NCBI RefSeq assembly: GCF_009469695.1
Contig: NZ_SSSR01000002.1
Span: forward strand, 310,001 to 374,000
Direction: 5' to 3'
Origin: Propionivibrio limicola
Lineage (GTDB): Bacteria > Pseudomonadota > Gammaproteobacteria > Burkholderiales > Rhodocyclaceae
Length of the DNA: 64,000 nt
The number at the start of each line of letters is the position of its first letter. Position 1 is the first letter of the stretch. Below are positions 56,041 to 64,000 of this stretch, in pieces. Under the pieces are notes generated by a model. That model did not search any database. It worked only from the letters and a program-made list of their open reading frames with translations, and was not told where the DNA came from. The translations under genes were made by a program, and so were the position numbers.

Positions 56041-57741
56041 TCATTCTTCTTCTCTCTGCGCCCTCTGTATCTCTGCGTTGGAAGCGTTCTGCGGTTCCTG
56101 CAACGGCACCCGTCGCGCCTCGATTTCGGCGATTTCCTTCCTTTGGGCGACGGTCAGCTCGTCGGTGTTTTTCGGTTTGACCTGCTCACGCTGCTTGCGA
56201 GCGCGTTCCATCGCGGCGGCGATGGCCGCTTTCTTGGCGGCGTCGGGGTCGAAGGCCGGTTGCTCTGTGGCGGGCTGGCCGGTGTCGGCGGGTTGTTGCG
56301 TTGGAGCCGCGACTCTGGCTGCCGCTGCTTTTGCCAGCCGTTCGGCCTTTTCCGCCTTTTCGCGTTCTTCGCGCTCATTGCGGAGTTCGAAGCGCTCCCG
56401 GGCCGCGTCGGCATTCTCCTTTTCGCGTTCGCGCGCCCAGATTTCGCTTTTGGCGAAGCGGAAATACTGGACGAGCGGAATGCGGGACGGGCAAACGTAG
56501 CTGCAACAGCCGCATTCGATGCAGTCGAACAGGTTATATTCCTGCGTCTTGCCGAAGTTGTGGGCGCGCGCAAACCAGTAGAGCTCCAAGGGCTGCAACT
56601 CATGCGGGCAAGCCTCGGCGCAGGCACCGCAACGGATGCAGGGCATTTCCGGCGCGGGGGGCGGAAAAATGGCCGGTGAGCTGGCAATAATGCAGTTGGT
56701 GGCCTTGACGATCGGCGCGTCGAGACCTGGCATGTCGAAGCCCATCATCGGGCCGCCCATCACGTAGCGGTTGGTGTCGGCCTTCGGCTGCATCAGCGGT
56801 ACGAGGTCGCGCAACGGCGTGCCGAGCAGTACCTCCCAGTTGCGCGGCTGCGCGACATTGCCGGTGAGCGTCACGATGCGCGAAATGACCGGCTCGCCAA
56901 ACGCGATGGCCCGCCAGGCGGTGTAGGCCGTGGCGACGTTGAAACACTGCACGCCCAGGTCCGGCGAGCGTTTGCTGGCCGGGATTTCCTTGCCGGTGAG
57001 TACGCGGATCAGTTGCTTGGCGCCGCCGGCCGGGTAGAGCGTTGGTACCGCGATGACTTCGAAGTTCTCGCCGACGGCCTTGACGGCGGCCTGCATGGCG
57101 GCGATGGCCTCGGGCTTGTTGTCCTCGATGCCGATCAGCACGCGTTTCGGTTGCAGCAGGTCGCGGAAAATGCCGATGCCGCGCACGATGTCTTCGCCGC
57201 GCTCGCGCATCAACAGATCGTCGCAGCTCATGAACGGCTCGCACTCGGCGCCGTTGATGACGAGCTCTTCCATCGGCACGTCGCTGGCGGCGGTCAGCTT
57301 GGCGTGACTTGGAAAAACGGCGCCGCCCAAGCCGACCACGCCGGCATCGCGCAGGAGTTCGCGAACCTGTTCCGGTTCGAGTCGGCCGTAATCGACGGGC
57401 TGGCGTTTGATCCACTCGTCGCGACCGTCCGCCTCGATGACGACCGATAGCGTTGGCAAACCGGAGGGATGCGCGGCGAGGCGTTCCTCGATGGCGATGA
57501 CGGTCCCCGAGGTCGGCGCATGCACGGCCGACGATATCCATTTGTCCGGAGCGCCGATGCGCTGCCCCTTGCGGACGCGATCGCCGGCCTGCACCAGCGG
57601 GTGCGGCTGGCCACCGATGCTCTGGTGCAGCGGTACGATCAGCTGTGCCGGCACGGGGGCTGCCGCGATCGGAAAACGGACCGAATCGGCCTTGTAGGTC
57701 GGCGGCTTGATACCGCCCTTGAACTTGAACAACGAAAACAT
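56041..57741 (-). CDS. rsxC: Electron transport complex subunit RsxC (RnfC)
   Basis: 566 aa peripheral subunit that passes electrons from NADH or ferredoxin into Rnf. After the N-terminal RnfC domain (about 1-120) comes a complex I 51-kDa-like segment (about 125-300). Two ferredoxin-type [4Fe-4S] sites follow, CIRCGACAEACP and CIECGCCSYVCP (about 370-425), then a Glu/Lys/Ala-rich coiled tail. The last codons (NAEIQRAQREEE) run through a CAGAG-type repeat, so this C-terminus may have been added by repeat insertion. Confidence 0.94.
   Translation of the reverse strand: MFSLFKFKGGIKPPTYKADSVRFPIAAAPVPAQLIVPLHQSIGGQPHPLVQAGDRVRKGQRIGAPDKWISSAVHAPTSGTVIAIEERLAAHPSGLPTLSVVIEADGRDEWIKRQPVDYGRLEPEQVRELLRDAGVVGLGGAVFPSHAKLTAASDVPMEELVINGAECEPFMSCDDLLMRERGEDIVRGIGIFRDLLQPKRVLIGIEDNKPEAIAAMQAAVKAVGENFEVIAVPTLYPAGGAKQLIRVLTGKEIPASKRSPDLGVQCFNVATAYTAWRAIAFGEPVISRIVTLTGNVAQPRNWEVLLGTPLRDLVPLMQPKADTNRYVMGGPMMGFDMPGLDAPIVKATNCIIASSPAIFPPPAPEMPCIRCGACAEACPHELQPLELYWFARAHNFGKTQEYNLFDCIECGCCSYVCPSRIPLVQYFRFAKSEIWAREREKENADAARERFELRNEREEREKAEKAERLAKAAAARVAAPTQQPADTGQPATEQPAFDPDAAKKAAIAAAMERARKQREQVKPKNTDELTVAQRKEIAEIEARRVPLQEPQNASNAEIQRAQREEE
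56051..56079. repeat. Half CAGAG-type element inside rsxC 3' end
   Basis: On the minus strand the last rsxC codons read AACGCAGAG-ATACAGAG-GGCGCAGAG, then AGAA. This is the same unit ladder as the left arm of copy e. No matching right arm is present. Confidence 0.7.
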
Positions 57742-57750
57742 AAATCAATA

Positions 57751-57828
57751 ACCACAGAGGCACAGAGGCACCGAGGCCGCACAGAGAAAAATGCTTTGTT
57801 TTCTCTGTGTCCCTGTGTCTCTGTGGTG
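57751..57828. repeat. CAGAG-type palindromic element, copy e
   Basis: 78 bases between rsxB and rsxC. The left arm reads ACCACAGAG-GCACAGAG-GCACCGAG-GCCGCACAGAG then AAAAATGC. The right arm is TTTTCTCTGTGT-CCCTGTGT-CTCTGTGGT. Same layout as the CCAAG copies, with different unit bases. Confidence 0.88.
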
Positions 57829-57842
57829 AATAGGTTTGCGGC

Positions 57843-58385
57843 TCATGCGACTCGCTTTATTTCGAAGACCGGGTATTTCCATTTCCAGGTATCGATGTTC
57901 TCGACGATGCGTTCCATGTGGATGCATTCGACCGGACACGGTTTGACGCACAACTCGCAGCCGGTGCACAACGAGGCGACGACGGTATGCATCTGCTTGG
58001 CGGCGCCGACGATCGCGTCGACCGGGCAGGCCTGTACGCAGAGGGTGCAGCCGATGCACAGCTGTTCGTCGATGATGGCCACTTGTTTCGGCTTCTCCTC
58101 GGCATCGAGCGGTTTGACCTCGCGCCCGAGCAGGTCGGCCAGCTTGCGCACGCCTTCCATGCCGCCGGGCGGGCAGCGGTTGATGTCGGCTTCGCCTTCG
58201 GCAATCGCTTCGGCGTAAGGCTTGCAGCCGGGGTAGCCGCACTGGCCGCATTGCGTTTGCGGCAGGATGGCGTCGATTTTCTCGACGAGCGGGTTGCCTT
58301 GCACCTTGAACTTGACCGAGGCGTAGCCAAGCGCCGCGCCGAGGATGACGGCGCCGAGCGCCATGATCAGGATGGCGGTGATCAT
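57843..58385 (-). CDS. rsxB: Electron transport complex subunit RsxB (RnfB)
   Basis: 180 aa. An N-terminal membrane segment (about 3-24, [19 protein letters not shown]) is followed by the four-Cys Fe-S motif CGQCGYPGC and two ferredoxin-type clusters, [12 protein letters not shown] and [12 protein letters not shown]. RsxB brings electrons to the membrane core. It overlaps rsxA by four bases. The tail after the last cluster is short, as in proteobacterial Rsx. Confidence 0.95.
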   Translation of the reverse strand: MITAILIMALGAVILGAALGYASVKFKVQGNPLVEKIDAILPQTQCGQCGYPGCKPYAEAIAEGEADINRCPPGGMEGVRKLADLLGREVKPLDAEEKPKQVAIIDEQLCIGCTLCVQACPVDAIVGAAKQMHTVVASLCTGCELCVKPCPVECIHMERIVENIDTWKWKYPVFEIKRVA

Positions 58386-58966
58386 TGGTACTTGTCCAGG
58401 CCGGCAAAGCCCATGAAAGCGAGCGACATCAGGCCGGCCGTGATCATGGCGATGGCCGCGCCGCGGAAATGCACCGGCACGTCGGCGCCTTCGATGCGTT
58501 CGCGCAGACCGGCGAAGAGGACGAGCACGAGCGAGAAGCCGATGGCGCTGCCAGCGCCGAAGAGCAGCGACTCCAGAAAGTTGTGCTGGTTGGCCATGTT
58601 CAGCAACGGCACGCCGAGCACAGCGCAGTTGGTGGTGATCAGCGGCAGGTAGATACCGAGCACCTGATGCAGGACCGGACTCGATTTCTGGATCGCCATT
58701 TCGGTGAGCTGTACGACGGCGGCGATGGTGACGATGAACGAAATGGTGCGCAGGTATTCAAGCCCGAAGGGCGAAAGCAGATAGTGGTCGATGACGTAGC
58801 TGGCGCCGGTCGCAACGGTCAGCACGAAGGTCGTGGCGGCGCCCATGCCGATCGCGGTGTCCAGTTTCTTGGAAACCCCCATGAACGGGCACAGGCCGAG
58901 AATCTTCACCAGTACGACGTTGTTGACGAGAACGGCGCCGACGATGATGAATAAGTAATGGGTCAT
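58382..58966 (-). CDS. rsxA: Electron transport complex subunit RsxA (RnfA)
   Basis: 194 aa from ATG 58966 ([20 protein letters not shown]). Six membrane segments are seen, with [13 protein letters not shown] and [14 protein letters not shown] half-repeats that are inverted relatives of RsxE. The two subunits form the membrane core with a [2Fe-2S] centre. It is the first gene of the rsxABCDGE-nth unit. The upstream gap (58967-59237) should hold the promoter, but I see no clear box there. Confidence 0.95.
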   Translation of the reverse strand: MTHYLFIIVGAVLVNNVVLVKILGLCPFMGVSKKLDTAIGMGAATTFVLTVATGASYVIDHYLLSPFGLEYLRTISFIVTIAAVVQLTEMAIQKSSPVLHQVLGIYLPLITTNCAVLGVPLLNMANQHNFLESLLFGAGSAIGFSLVLVLFAGLRERIEGADVPVHFRGAAIAMITAGLMSLAFMGFAGLDKYQ

Positions 58967-59237
58967 AGCGAATGAGTGGACGGAGATGCGGTCGCTCGAA
59001 CGTCGGCCGCCAAGGGCCCGGATTATCCTCCTCGGACAGAGACGCTTCAACCACGTTGCAGGTAATGAAATTCCTTGCGGCTCCTGTTGTGGCCGATCAG
59101 GCGACGTTCGCCGTTAATCAAATCGCAATAACTTTGTCAGAAGCTGCCCGGCGAGCCGGCCGGAAGGTCTTCAGCGTCCTGCGCTCATCTCCGGATTCAT
59201 TCATCACCTATTTGAAGTTTTCCAATAAGGAGTGGCT

Positions 59238-60977
59238 GTGTTTACGAACACGTTCAAGAAAACCTTGCTTTCCGTCATCATATCCGGCGTGATCGTCGCC
59301 GCCTGCGGTGGCGGTTCGTCCGATTCCAGCGATTCATCCACCCCGGCAGTCGTTACCGATCCGACAGTTGAAACAATCAGCCTGTCGCGGATCGGGCGCA
59401 CCGCATCCCAAGGGTTTGCCGTTTCCGCATCCGAGATCGTCGCTTTTGACAAGACGGGCAAGCGCATTTTCACGGTCAATGCCGAGAGCGGTGCTGTTGA
59501 CGTTTTCGACGCGTCCAATGTCACGGCGCCGGTGCTGAACTCCAGCCTCAACCTGGCCCAGATACTGCACGCGAACGGCAAGGTGAGCGATGTTGCCGTT
59601 GTCGGGGCGGCCAACAGCATTGCCATCAGTGGCGATCTTGTCGCCGTTGCCGTCGAAGCGAATCCGAAGACCAGCAATGGCTGGGTCGTGTTCCTCAATC
59701 GCGCAACACTGACCTATGTACAGGCCGTTCAGGTCGGCGCGCTGCCCGACATGGTGACGTTTACGCCTGACGGGACGAAATCCGTCGTGGCCATCGAGGG
59801 CGAGCCGGAAGACTACACGGTCGATCCGGAGGGCCGCGTTGACATCATCAACGTAAGTGACTTCTCGTTGCGCAGCGCCACGTTCACCGCTTTCAACGTC
59901 GGTGGCGCTCGCCATTCCGAACTGCCGTCCGATGTGCGCGTGTTCGGACAGGTTGTCGATTCGACCGGCGCCATCGTTCGTTCCTCAACAGTTGCCGAAG
60001 ACCTTGAGCCGGAATATGTCGCCATTTCAGACGATTCGAAAACCGCCTACGTTTCGCTGCAGGAAGCCAACGCGATCGCCGTTGTTGACCTCACCGCCGC
60101 TAACGTGACGAAGATCATTTCCCTCGGATTCAAGAATCATTCGTTGGCCGGCAACGGCCTCGATCCGAGCGATAAGGATTCCGGCGCGACGATCGGCAAC
60201 TGGCCGGTCTACGGCATGTACATGCCGGATTCGATCGCGTCCTATCAGGTGAATGGACAGACGTACCTCGTTACCGCCAACGAGGGCGATTCCCGTGCCG
60301 ATTGGGGTGTCGAGGACGCCAGTGGCGATAACGTCAATAATGAGGAAACGCGCGTCAAGAATCTGTCGCTCGACACCACCGTGTTCACCGACGCCACGAC
60401 GCTCAAGATGGATGCCAACCTGGGTCGCCTAAAGGTCACCACAAAGCTGGGCGATGCCAACGGTGACGGTCTGTATGAGAAGCTATTCGCGTTTGGTGGT
60501 CGTTCCTTCTCGATCTGGAACGCAACGACCGGTGCTCTCGTTTTTGATTCGGGTGATGCCTTCGAGAAGAAAACGGCCGAGATTTACGGCAACGACTTCA
60601 ACAATAACCACGAAGAAAACGACGGTGACGGCCGTAGCGACGACAAGGGGCCGGAACCGGAAGCCCTCGCCATCGGCAAGATCTACGACAAGACGTACGC
60701 CTTTGTCGGCCTTGAGCGCATGGGCGGCATCATGGTGTATGACATCACCAATCCGGCGGCGCCGACCTTTGTTCAGTATCTCAACGACCGTAACCTGGTG
60801 GTTGATCCGGCTGACAACTCCGGTTCGACTTACAGCGTCGATGCGGGTGACCTTGGCCCTGAAGGCTTCAAGTTCGTTTCCGCCTCCGATAGCCCCAACG
60901 GCAAGCCGCTGCTGATCGTTGGCAATGAAGTCAGTGGCACGACCGCCATTCACGAGATCGCTGTCACCACGAAGTAA
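59238..60977 (+). CDS. Choice-of-anchor I lipoprotein
   Basis: 579 aa from GTG 59238; AAGGAG lies five bases upstream, which favours this start over GTG 59232. A lipoprotein signal (LLSVIISGVIVAAC) puts Cys near residue 23, followed by a Gly/Ser/Asp linker. The body is a beta-propeller-like repeat of the choice-of-anchor I type, with the conserved DSIASYQVNGQTYLVTANEGDSRADWG and KGPEPEALAIG regions. Such proteins are usually extracellular or outer-membrane and may be phosphatases or bind metal. It stands alone between rsx and pyrD. Confidence 0.88.
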   Translation: MFTNTFKKTLLSVIISGVIVAACGGGSSDSSDSSTPAVVTDPTVETISLSRIGRTASQGFAVSASEIVAFDKTGKRIFTVNAESGAVDVFDASNVTAPVLNSSLNLAQILHANGKVSDVAVVGAANSIAISGDLVAVAVEANPKTSNGWVVFLNRATLTYVQAVQVGALPDMVTFTPDGTKSVVAIEGEPEDYTVDPEGRVDIINVSDFSLRSATFTAFNVGGARHSELPSDVRVFGQVVDSTGAIVRSSTVAEDLEPEYVAISDDSKTAYVSLQEANAIAVVDLTAANVTKIISLGFKNHSLAGNGLDPSDKDSGATIGNWPVYGMYMPDSIASYQVNGQTYLVTANEGDSRADWGVEDASGDNVNNEETRVKNLSLDTTVFTDATTLKMDANLGRLKVTTKLGDANGDGLYEKLFAFGGRSFSIWNATTGALVFDSGDAFEKKTAEIYGNDFNNNHEENDGDGRSDDKGPEPEALAIGKIYDKTYAFVGLERMGGIMVYDITNPAAPTFVQYLNDRNLVVDPADNSGSTYSVDAGDLGPEGFKFVSASDSPNGKPLLIVGNEVSGTTAIHEIAVTTK

Positions 60978-61256
60978 CGTGTGAACAGGCTGTTGAAATT
61001 TGCCCTGACACTTTTGGCAAGTTGACGCCTGCTATTGATTCGGCCCGCTGAAGTTTGCACCTTTGCCACCTTGCTCTGCTGCCAAGCGGATTTGACGTGA
61101 AAAAATGCAAGCATCACAGGGTTGAATCAATAACGACCTGTTAAGGCTAAGAGGGGAAGAAGTGCGCGGACGTGCTCAGGCGAATGTCGGCAAACGCGGG
61201 GAAACGTCGGGCCGCGACGTGCAACAGGTGTCGCGGCTTCCGGAAATTACCGCTTG

Positions 61257-62297
61257 TTACCGTTTGCCGATGGCCTTTGCCGCGGCCGCCGAGGCTTCGG
61301 CGACCAGCTCCGGACCGCGATAGATGAAGCCGGTATAAAGCTGGACGAGGCTGGCGCCGGCCTCGATCTTGGCGGCGGCCTGTTCGCCGTCCATGATGCC
61401 GCCGACGCCGATGATCGGCACTTCGCCGGCGAGCGCGGCGGAGAGTTTCTTCAGGACGGCGGTCGAACGTTCGAAGACCGGGGCGCCGGAAAGGCCGCCG
61501 GTTTCTTCGGCGTTCGGGCAGCCTTTGACTTCCTCGCGCGAAAGCGTGGTGTTGGTGGCGATGACCGCATCCATGCGGTGCTGGCGCAGCAGGTCGGCGA
61601 TCGACTGGATTTGCACGTCTTCGAGGTCCGGCGCGATCTTCAGGGCGAGCGGCACGTATTTTCCGTGCTTGTCCGCGAGCTGCATCTGCCTGGCCTTGAG
61701 ACTGGCGAGCAGCGCGTCGAGCGCGTCGTCCTTCTGCAGTTCGCGCAGATTCTTGGTGTTCGGGCTGGAGATGTTGACGGCGACGTAGCTGGCGGCGGTG
61801 TAAACACGTTCCAGACAGATCAGGTAATCGTCGGCGGCTTTCTCGATCGGCGTGTCGAAATTCTTGCCGATGTTGATGCCGAGGATGCCGCCGTTTCTGG
61901 CGAACTGCGAGGCGGCGACGTTGGCGAGCAACTTGTCGACGCCTTCGTTATTGAAGCCCATGCGGTTGATGATCGCCTGCTTTTCCGGGATGCGGAACAT
62001 GCGCGGCTTGGGGTTGCCCGGCTGCGGGCGCGGCGTGACGGTGCCGACCTCGATGAAGCCGAAACCGAGTGCGGCCAGCGCGTCGATATGCTCGGCGTTC
62101 TTGTCCAGCCCGGCGGCGAGACCGACCGGGTTGGGGAAGGTCAGGCCCATCATGTTGACCGGGCAGGATGGGACCGGCGGCGTCATCGCACAGGCCAGGC
62201 GGCTTTTGTGGAGGAAATCGATGCCGGACATGGCAAGGCCGTGCGCGGTTTCCGGATCGAGCGAGAAGAGGAATTTTCGGATCAGTGTATAGAGCAT
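61257..62297 (-). CDS. pyrD: Dihydroorotate dehydrogenase (quinone)
   Basis: 346 aa class 2 enzyme of pyrimidine synthesis, bound to the inner membrane and using quinone. The N-terminal helical region binds the membrane ([20 protein letters not shown]). FMN-site motifs are [44 protein letters not shown] (catalytic Ser) and [20 protein letters not shown]. The length is normal for class 2. The gene stands alone. Confidence 0.97.
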   Translation of the reverse strand: MLYTLIRKFLFSLDPETAHGLAMSGIDFLHKSRLACAMTPPVPSCPVNMMGLTFPNPVGLAAGLDKNAEHIDALAALGFGFIEVGTVTPRPQPGNPKPRMFRIPEKQAIINRMGFNNEGVDKLLANVAASQFARNGGILGINIGKNFDTPIEKAADDYLICLERVYTAASYVAVNISSPNTKNLRELQKDDALDALLASLKARQMQLADKHGKYVPLALKIAPDLEDVQIQSIADLLRQHRMDAVIATNTTLSREEVKGCPNAEETGGLSGAPVFERSTAVLKKLSAALAGEVPIIGVGGIMDGEQAAAKIEAGASLVQLYTGFIYRGPELVAEASAAAAKAIGKR

Positions 62298-62397
62298 CGG
62301 CGGATTTTACCGTAATGTCCGCAGGCGCTGGCCGTCCGTTGGCTGTGTCCGGATAATGGAGCGGGTTCCAATTTGGAGCAAATGAGGAGGGCAGGTC

Positions 62398-63366
62398 TTG
62401 CTGATCAATTGTGTGGCTTATGAAAACGGGACTCGTCTGAGCAGTCTGCAGGTCGAGGAAATCAGCGATTTTCTGGCGCGGCCGGAGTGCTTTGTGTGGG
62501 TGTCGCTTCGTGATGCGACGCCAGATGAATTGCAACTGATGAAGGAAGAGTTCGCCCTGCACGAACTGGCGGTGGAAGATGCGCACCACGGGCACCAGCG
62601 TCCGAAGATCGAGGAGTATGGCGATTCGCTGTTCGCCGTCTTGCACTTGCTTGAACTCACCGCTGGCGGCGAGTTGAATGTGGGCGAAGTGGCCGTGTTC
62701 GTCGGGCGCAATTATGTGCTCTCCGTCAGAAACCGTAGCCGGCAGGATTTTCGCGCCGTTCGCGAGCGTTGCGAACGCGAGCCGCACCTGCTCCGGCATG
62801 GCGCGGGGTTTGTGTTCTATGCGCTGATGGATGCGATCGTCGACCGCTATTTTCCGATCATCGATCGGCTCGAATCGGAGCTTGAAGACATCGAGGCGCA
62901 GATTTTCAGCAAAGGCGCGGCGCTTGCCAACATCAAGCGGCTTTATGAACTCAAAGGGAAAATCATGCGCATCAAGCACGCCGTTGCCCCACTGCTGGAG
63001 GAAACCGGCAAGCTCGCCGGTACGCGGGGGCCGGTTGTCTGCGCCAACAGCCGCGAGTATTTCCGCGATGTCCTCGATCATCTGACACGCATCAACGGCT
63101 CACTCGACATCATCCGCGACACCATCGGTACGGCGATTCAGGCGAACCTGTCGATGGTGGCGATCGAGGAGGGGGAAGTGAACAAGAAGCTGGCGGCGTG
63201 GGCGGGGATTTTCGCCGTCGTTACGGCGTTGGCCGGTATCTGGGGCATGAATTTCAGGAACATGCCGGAACTCGACTGGGAGTACGGCTATCCCGTGGCG
63301 CTTCTGTTGCTGGTCGCTGCCGGCAGTTATCTCCGCTACCGCTTCAAGCGTGCCGGCTGGCTTTGA
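62398..63366 (+). CDS. corA: CorA-family divalent cation transporter
   Basis: 322 aa starting at TTG 62398, which has GGAGG eight bases upstream; no ATG fits. The large cytosolic N-terminal domain (ISDFLARPECFVWVSLRDAT; ELAVEDAHHGHQRPKIEEYG) is followed by a long stalk helix and two C-terminal membrane helices. The signature GMN is in GIWGMNFRNMPE, at the pore mouth. It probably moves Mg2+ (or Co2+/Ni2+). ZntB is a related possibility, but its pore motif is also GxN, so the substrate cannot be settled here. Confidence 0.92.
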   Translation: MLINCVAYENGTRLSSLQVEEISDFLARPECFVWVSLRDATPDELQLMKEEFALHELAVEDAHHGHQRPKIEEYGDSLFAVLHLLELTAGGELNVGEVAVFVGRNYVLSVRNRSRQDFRAVRERCEREPHLLRHGAGFVFYALMDAIVDRYFPIIDRLESELEDIEAQIFSKGAALANIKRLYELKGKIMRIKHAVAPLLEETGKLAGTRGPVVCANSREYFRDVLDHLTRINGSLDIIRDTIGTAIQANLSMVAIEEGEVNKKLAAWAGIFAVVTALAGIWGMNFRNMPELDWEYGYPVALLLLVAAGSYLRYRFKRAGWL

Positions 63367-63396
63367 AGCGTTGGCGAGGGCGGTGCAACGTCCGGA

Positions 63397-64000
63397 TCAG
63401 AAGTTCAGCGTCCGCCATTCGCCGTTGATCAGTCCTTCGGTCGGGCGAAAGCGGGTCTTGTACGCCATCTTTCGGCTTTCCTTGATCCAGTAGCCGAGGT
63501 AAAGGTAAGGCAGGCGGTTGACCCGGCACTGGTCGATCTGCCACAGGACGTTGTAGGTGCCGAGACCGGCGCTTGCCGCGTCCGGGTCGAAGAAGGTGTA
63601 GACGGATGAGAGGCCGTCGTCGAGGACGTCGATGACGCTGACCATGCGCAGCACGCCGTTTTCGGTAAATTCGATCAGCCGGGTATCAACGGTACTCTGC
63701 AGCAGGAAGTTCTCGTATTGTTCGCTGTCGTCCTGGTCCATGCCGCCCCCGGCGTGGCGCCGGCTCTGGTAGCGGCGATAGAGTGCGTAATGCTCGTCAA
63801 TGAACATCAGCGGCCGTTCGTGCGCCACCAACGCGGTGTTGGCTTTGACGCAGCGGCGCTGGCTGCGGTCTGGCTGAAAGTAGTCGACAGGCACGCGCAC
63901 CGGCACGCAGGCGTGACAGTCGGGGCAATGTGGCCGGTAGGTGAACAGGCCGCTACGCCGGAAACCGTGGCGCACGAGTTCGCTGTAGGCGTCGGTGGTG
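63397..64000 (-). CDS. bpt: Aspartate/glutamate leucyltransferase Bpt (5'-partial)
   Basis: The frame continues past the window end, so the N-terminus is missing. The visible 201 or so residues match bacterial Bpt, an N-end-rule enzyme that adds Leu to N-terminal Asp or Glu of proteins for ClpS/Clp[33 protein letters not shown] is present in outline, with the Cys cluster HCPDCHAC, and [24 protein letters not shown] and [15 protein letters not shown] follow. Likely neighbour of aat in other genomes, but that would be outside the window. Confidence 0.93.
   Translation of the reverse strand, partial: TTDAYSELVRHGFRRSGLFTYRPHCPDCHACVPVRVPVDYFQPDRSQRRCVKANTALVAHERPLMFIDEHYALYRRYQSRRHAGGGMDQDDSEQYENFLLQSTVDTRLIEFTENGVLRMVSVIDVLDDGLSSVYTFFDPDAASAGLGTYNVLWQIDQCRVNRLPYLYLGYWIKESRKMAYKTRFRPTEGLINGEWRTLNF

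Noticed and set aside
41324-57828. CCAAG/CAGAG elements as intrinsic terminators or CRISPR repeats
   Set aside because: They lack the terminal T run of a terminator and lie inside operons. There are no unique spacers, so CRISPR is excluded.
58972-59292. Possible 106-aa gene between rsxA and the anchor I lipoprotein
   Set aside because: It overlaps the well-supported start of the lipoprotein gene and has no recognisable features.
60978-61256. Possible small gene or insertion-sequence remnant between the anchor I protein and pyrD
   Set aside because: No open frame with a ribosome binding site, no inverted-repeat pair and no terminator were seen in this 279-base gap.

Overview
This window looks like the chromosome of a betaproteobacterium, most likely Rhodocyclales/Rhodocyclaceae. 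That is inferred from gene order and protein families, not from a database search. The supporting blocks are ndk-rlmN-pilW-rodZ-ispG-hisS-yfgM-bamB-der-hfq-hflX-hflK-hflC-DUF2065-hisZ-purA, the DUF934 and DUF1841 families, and a sodium-pumping methylmalonyl-CoA decarboxylase operon. The last feature is typical of propionate-forming anaerobes and would suit a Propionivibrio-like organism.

Positions 1-8336 are accessory DNA, with a base composition different from the rest. The region holds three exported proteins on the minus strand, a MobF/TraI-type helicase remnant that lacks its Walker A motif, and a tight operon of five unrecognised genes, four of them predicted to be exported or membrane-anchored. 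It ends at the 3' end of a tRNA-Arg(CCT) gene on the minus strand (8337-8411). The stretch just before the tRNA holds direct repeats and a 22-bp palindrome, the usual layout of an integrated element.

Positions 8542-34586 are dense core genome: an ABC-F ATPase (uup), a patatin/GIDE/LemA cluster, an HDOD protein, the long housekeeping run from ndk to purA, an unrecognised gene between purA and rnr, tRNA-Leu(CAG), and rlmB. Many neighbours overlap by 1-4 bases.

Positions 34587-39091 carry a strong promoter and a short terminated transcript, then the methylmalonyl-CoA decarboxylase operon (carboxyltransferase, two tandem delta-like subunits, biotin carrier, membrane beta subunit). It couples decarboxylation of methylmalonyl-CoA to Na+ export.

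Positions 39109-46219 are assimilatory sulfate reduction: tauE-cysI-DUF934-cysH-cysD-cysN on the minus strand and a divergent cysB regulator. Positions 46575-51579 hold a PlpD-type patatin autotransporter, an HDOD/receiver/GGDEF protein and DUF1841. Positions 51560-58966 are a minus-strand unit rsxABCDGE-nth-FIST-DUF1841, an Rnf-type electron transport complex. The right end holds a choice-of-anchor I lipoprotein, pyrD, a CorA-type transporter and a partial bpt gene.

The most striking structure not explained by the genes is a family of five 80-100 bp intergenic palindromes (41.3-57.8 kb). Each is built from reiterated short units, either CACCAAG-like or CACAGAG-like, in one common architecture. 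Three lie at gene junctions inside the rsx operon, and a sixth half-copy forms the C-terminal codons of rsxC.
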